From the NCBI RefSeq assembly GCF_001904745.1, contig NZ_MRCD01000001.1:124001-188000 (forward strand): a DNA stretch of 64,000 nucleotides, written 5' to 3'. Shown piece after piece: positions 62,548 to 64,000 of the stretch (positions are counted from its first letter, which is position 1; each line of letters starts with the position of its first letter). Below the pieces are notes generated by a model. That model did no database searches. It saw only the letters and a list, made by a program, of their open reading frames with translations, and was not told where the DNA came from. A program made the position numbers and the translations under genes. Origin of the DNA: Calothrix sp. HK-06 (GTDB lineage: Bacteria > Cyanobacteriota > Cyanobacteriia > Cyanobacteriales > Nostocaceae).

Positions 62548-64000
62548 GTGAAACTTCACGGTAATATAAATAGTGCTTTCGTCCTTGGCGCCACTGCTGC
62601 AATCTTCGCAGCACAGCCAGTTTTCGCGCAAACCACGCAAGTAACCCGCGTAAAACTAAACCCCGTTGATTCAGGAGTCAACCTAGTATTAGAAGCATCT
62701 TCTGGAGAACGCGCCCAAGTATTTACAACCAAACGCGGCAACACCCTAGTAGCCGACATAATTAACACCCAATTACGTTTACCAGAAGGTAACAACTTTC
62801 GTCAAGATAATCCTGCCCCTGGTATTGCCTCAGTAGCAATTAACCAACTCGATGCCAACAGCGTTCGCGTCGTAGTTACAGGTAGCAATGGAACTCCAGG
62901 CACCCAACCAGTAGCACGCAGTCGCGACGGTTTAACCCTCAGTTTCACACCTGGCGACGGAACAGTAGCAGCAACACCTCCCACAGTACCCACAGCACCA
63001 CTGGCGCCACCTGCTGGCATTAGCAACGCTCAAACCGCACCCACAACAGGCCCCGGTCAACCTTCCAACGTTGCACCGCCATTCTTACCACGTGCAGTGG
63101 CGCCACCAGTAGGAGACATTGCAATTTCCGCAATAGACGCATCACCCAGCGTAATTGATTTAGGAACACAAGAACGAGTACCTCGCTTAGTACTACGCGA
63201 TGCACCAGTTCGTGAAGTCCTATCATTACTTGCGCGCGCAGCCAACATGAACTTGGCATACTCATCAGTAGACCCAACCGCAGCAGCAGGTGGACAACCA
63301 GCAGCTTCGGGACCTGGAGAAGGACTCAAAGTATCGCTCGACATTCAAAACGAACCCGTACAAGACGTATTTAATTATGTTTTACGCTTAAGCGGACTAG
63401 AAGCAAACCGCAGTGGACGTACAATCTTCGTAGGTCCCAGACTGCCAAACTCTAGCCGCGATACAGTAATGCGGAACTTACGACTTAACCAAGTAACAGT
63501 CGATGTAGCATTGAACTTCTTAGTTGGTTTAGGCGCCGAAAGTGCCATTAGCAGAGAGCGTCAAGTTACCAGCGTTAGTGCAGTACCTGTAGGACAAGGC
63601 GCCAACCCTGTAACTCAGACTCAAACCACTACAGAAACAAGAGTTGAACGTTTATCATTAGAAGACTCTAAATACTCTTCACCTTTACTTCGAGGTTTAC
63701 AAGCACTAGGAGACCAACGTACTAACTCTCTAACTTTAATTGGTACGCCAAAGCAAGTTGAATTAGCAATGGCACAGTTAAGTCAGCTGGATGTGAGGCG
63801 GCGCCAAGTGGCAGTCAACGTCAAAATTGTTGACGTTAACTTGTCAGGAATAAAGGATTTTAACACCAGTTTCTCTTTTGGTATTGGGAACAATTTCTTC
63901 ACTAGTGATGGTGGTTCTGCAAATTTAAACTTTGGCGGTTCCAGACCTGCAACCAGCGCTGAAGCAAGCGGTAGTTTAACTAGCACACCAACAATTGCTA
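62548..64000 (+). CDS. pilQ: Type IV pilus secretin PilQ, 3' end cut by window
   Basis: Open to the right edge, about 484 codons seen. Signal peptide (MKLHGNINSAFVLGATAAIF, AQA cleavage), an AMIN domain (~35-125) for peptidoglycan binding, a Pro/Thr-rich linker (~140-185), then a secretin short N-domain (VLRDAPVREVLSLLARAANM) and N-domain repeats; the secretin pore itself lies beyond the edge. GTG 62548 is preferred because GAGG ends seven bases before it; ATG 62542 lies only one base past the same GAGG. No pilP gene lies between pilO and pilQ. Confidence 0.92.
   Translation, partial: MKLHGNINSAFVLGATAAIFAAQPVFAQTTQVTRVKLNPVDSGVNLVLEASSGERAQVFTTKRGNTLVADIINTQLRLPEGNNFRQDNPAPGIASVAINQLDANSVRVVVTGSNGTPGTQPVARSRDGLTLSFTPGDGTVAATPPTVPTAPLAPPAGISNAQTAPTTGPGQPSNVAPPFLPRAVAPPVGDIAISAIDASPSVIDLGTQERVPRLVLRDAPVREVLSLLARAANMNLAYSSVDPTAAAGGQPAASGPGEGLKVSLDIQNEPVQDVFNYVLRLSGLEANRSGRTIFVGPRLPNSSRDTVMRNLRLNQVTVDVALNFLVGLGAESAISRERQVTSVSAVPVGQGANPVTQTQTTTETRVERLSLEDSKYSSPLLRGLQALGDQRTNSLTLIGTPKQVELAMAQLSQLDVRRRQVAVNVKIVDVNLSGIKDFNTSFSFGIGNNFFTSDGGSANLNFGGSRPATSAEASGSLTSTPTIA

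Noticed and set aside
1-64000. tRNA or rRNA genes
   Set aside because: I looked for T-arm-like GGTTCGAATCC and rRNA-like conserved blocks and saw none I could support.

Overview
The window is about 40% GC chromosomal DNA from a cyanobacterium, most likely a filamentous, Nostocales-type one. The evidence is petB/petD, psbY, CpcS-type lyase, PAM68, CphA2/cyanophycinase, the pilMNOQ order without pilP, DUF1823, DUF1517 and TIGR02652 family proteins, pentapeptide proteins, and heptamer (STRR) repeats. I saw no rRNA, tRNA, CRISPR array or intact prophage. Mobile DNA is limited to a decayed TnpB fragment, a DUF4058 fragment, a MITE-like inverted repeat and several families of small intergenic palindromes.

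Layout. 1-5.7 kb: end of an outer-membrane-type protein, an RDD/pentapeptide protein, a secreted protein, a zinc-ribbon membrane protein, a glycosyltransferase and an anti-sigma kinase. 5.9-11 kb: petB-petD divergent from ctpA, a degenerate metallo-beta-lactamase-fold protein and a site-2 protease. 11-16.7 kb: phycobilisome-related lyase and HEAT protein, methyltransferase, sugar symporter, phosphoribosyltransferase, then a decayed patch (tnpB and ppk2 remnants). 16.9-24 kb: a two-component pair, small membrane proteins, a Deg protease and a PAS histidine kinase. 24-32.4 kb: tyrA, pentapeptide protein, DUF1517 protein, polytopic membrane protein, lipoprotein, DAHP synthase, PAM68, rpsO. 32.7-40.1 kb: a signalling cluster (five-domain regulator, CHASE/PAS hybrid kinase, two CheY-like receivers, an unknown 144-residue protein). 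40.6-47.5 kb: cyanophycinase and CphA2 bracketed by two paralogous GH13 enzymes. 47.8-59.4 kb: housekeeping and conserved proteins including acylphosphatase, map, an M16 peptidase carrying an in-frame repeat, a gamma-carbonic anhydrase-like protein, psbY, folC, an MFS carrier and an orphan sugar-binding lipoprotein. 59.7-64 kb: pilM-pilN-pilO-pilQ, cut by the window edge.

Working together. Two aromatic-pathway genes (DAHP synthase and TyrA) lie within 8 kb. Nitrogen storage (CphA2, CphB) sits between carbohydrate-active enzymes. PetB/PetD, PsbY, PAM68, CtpA (D1 maturation in the known family) and Deg serve the photosynthetic membrane and its quality control. The pil genes form the inner-membrane platform and outer-membrane secretin of type IV pili.

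The most striking window-wide signal is compositional. The palindrome GGCGCC occurs about 110 times by hand count (roughly 4-6 expected), in all reading frames, while GATC is almost missing (about seven seen, roughly 200 expected) and the usual cyanobacterial HIP1 octamer GCGATCGC was not seen. This looks like a replacement HIP system coupled to GATC avoidance.
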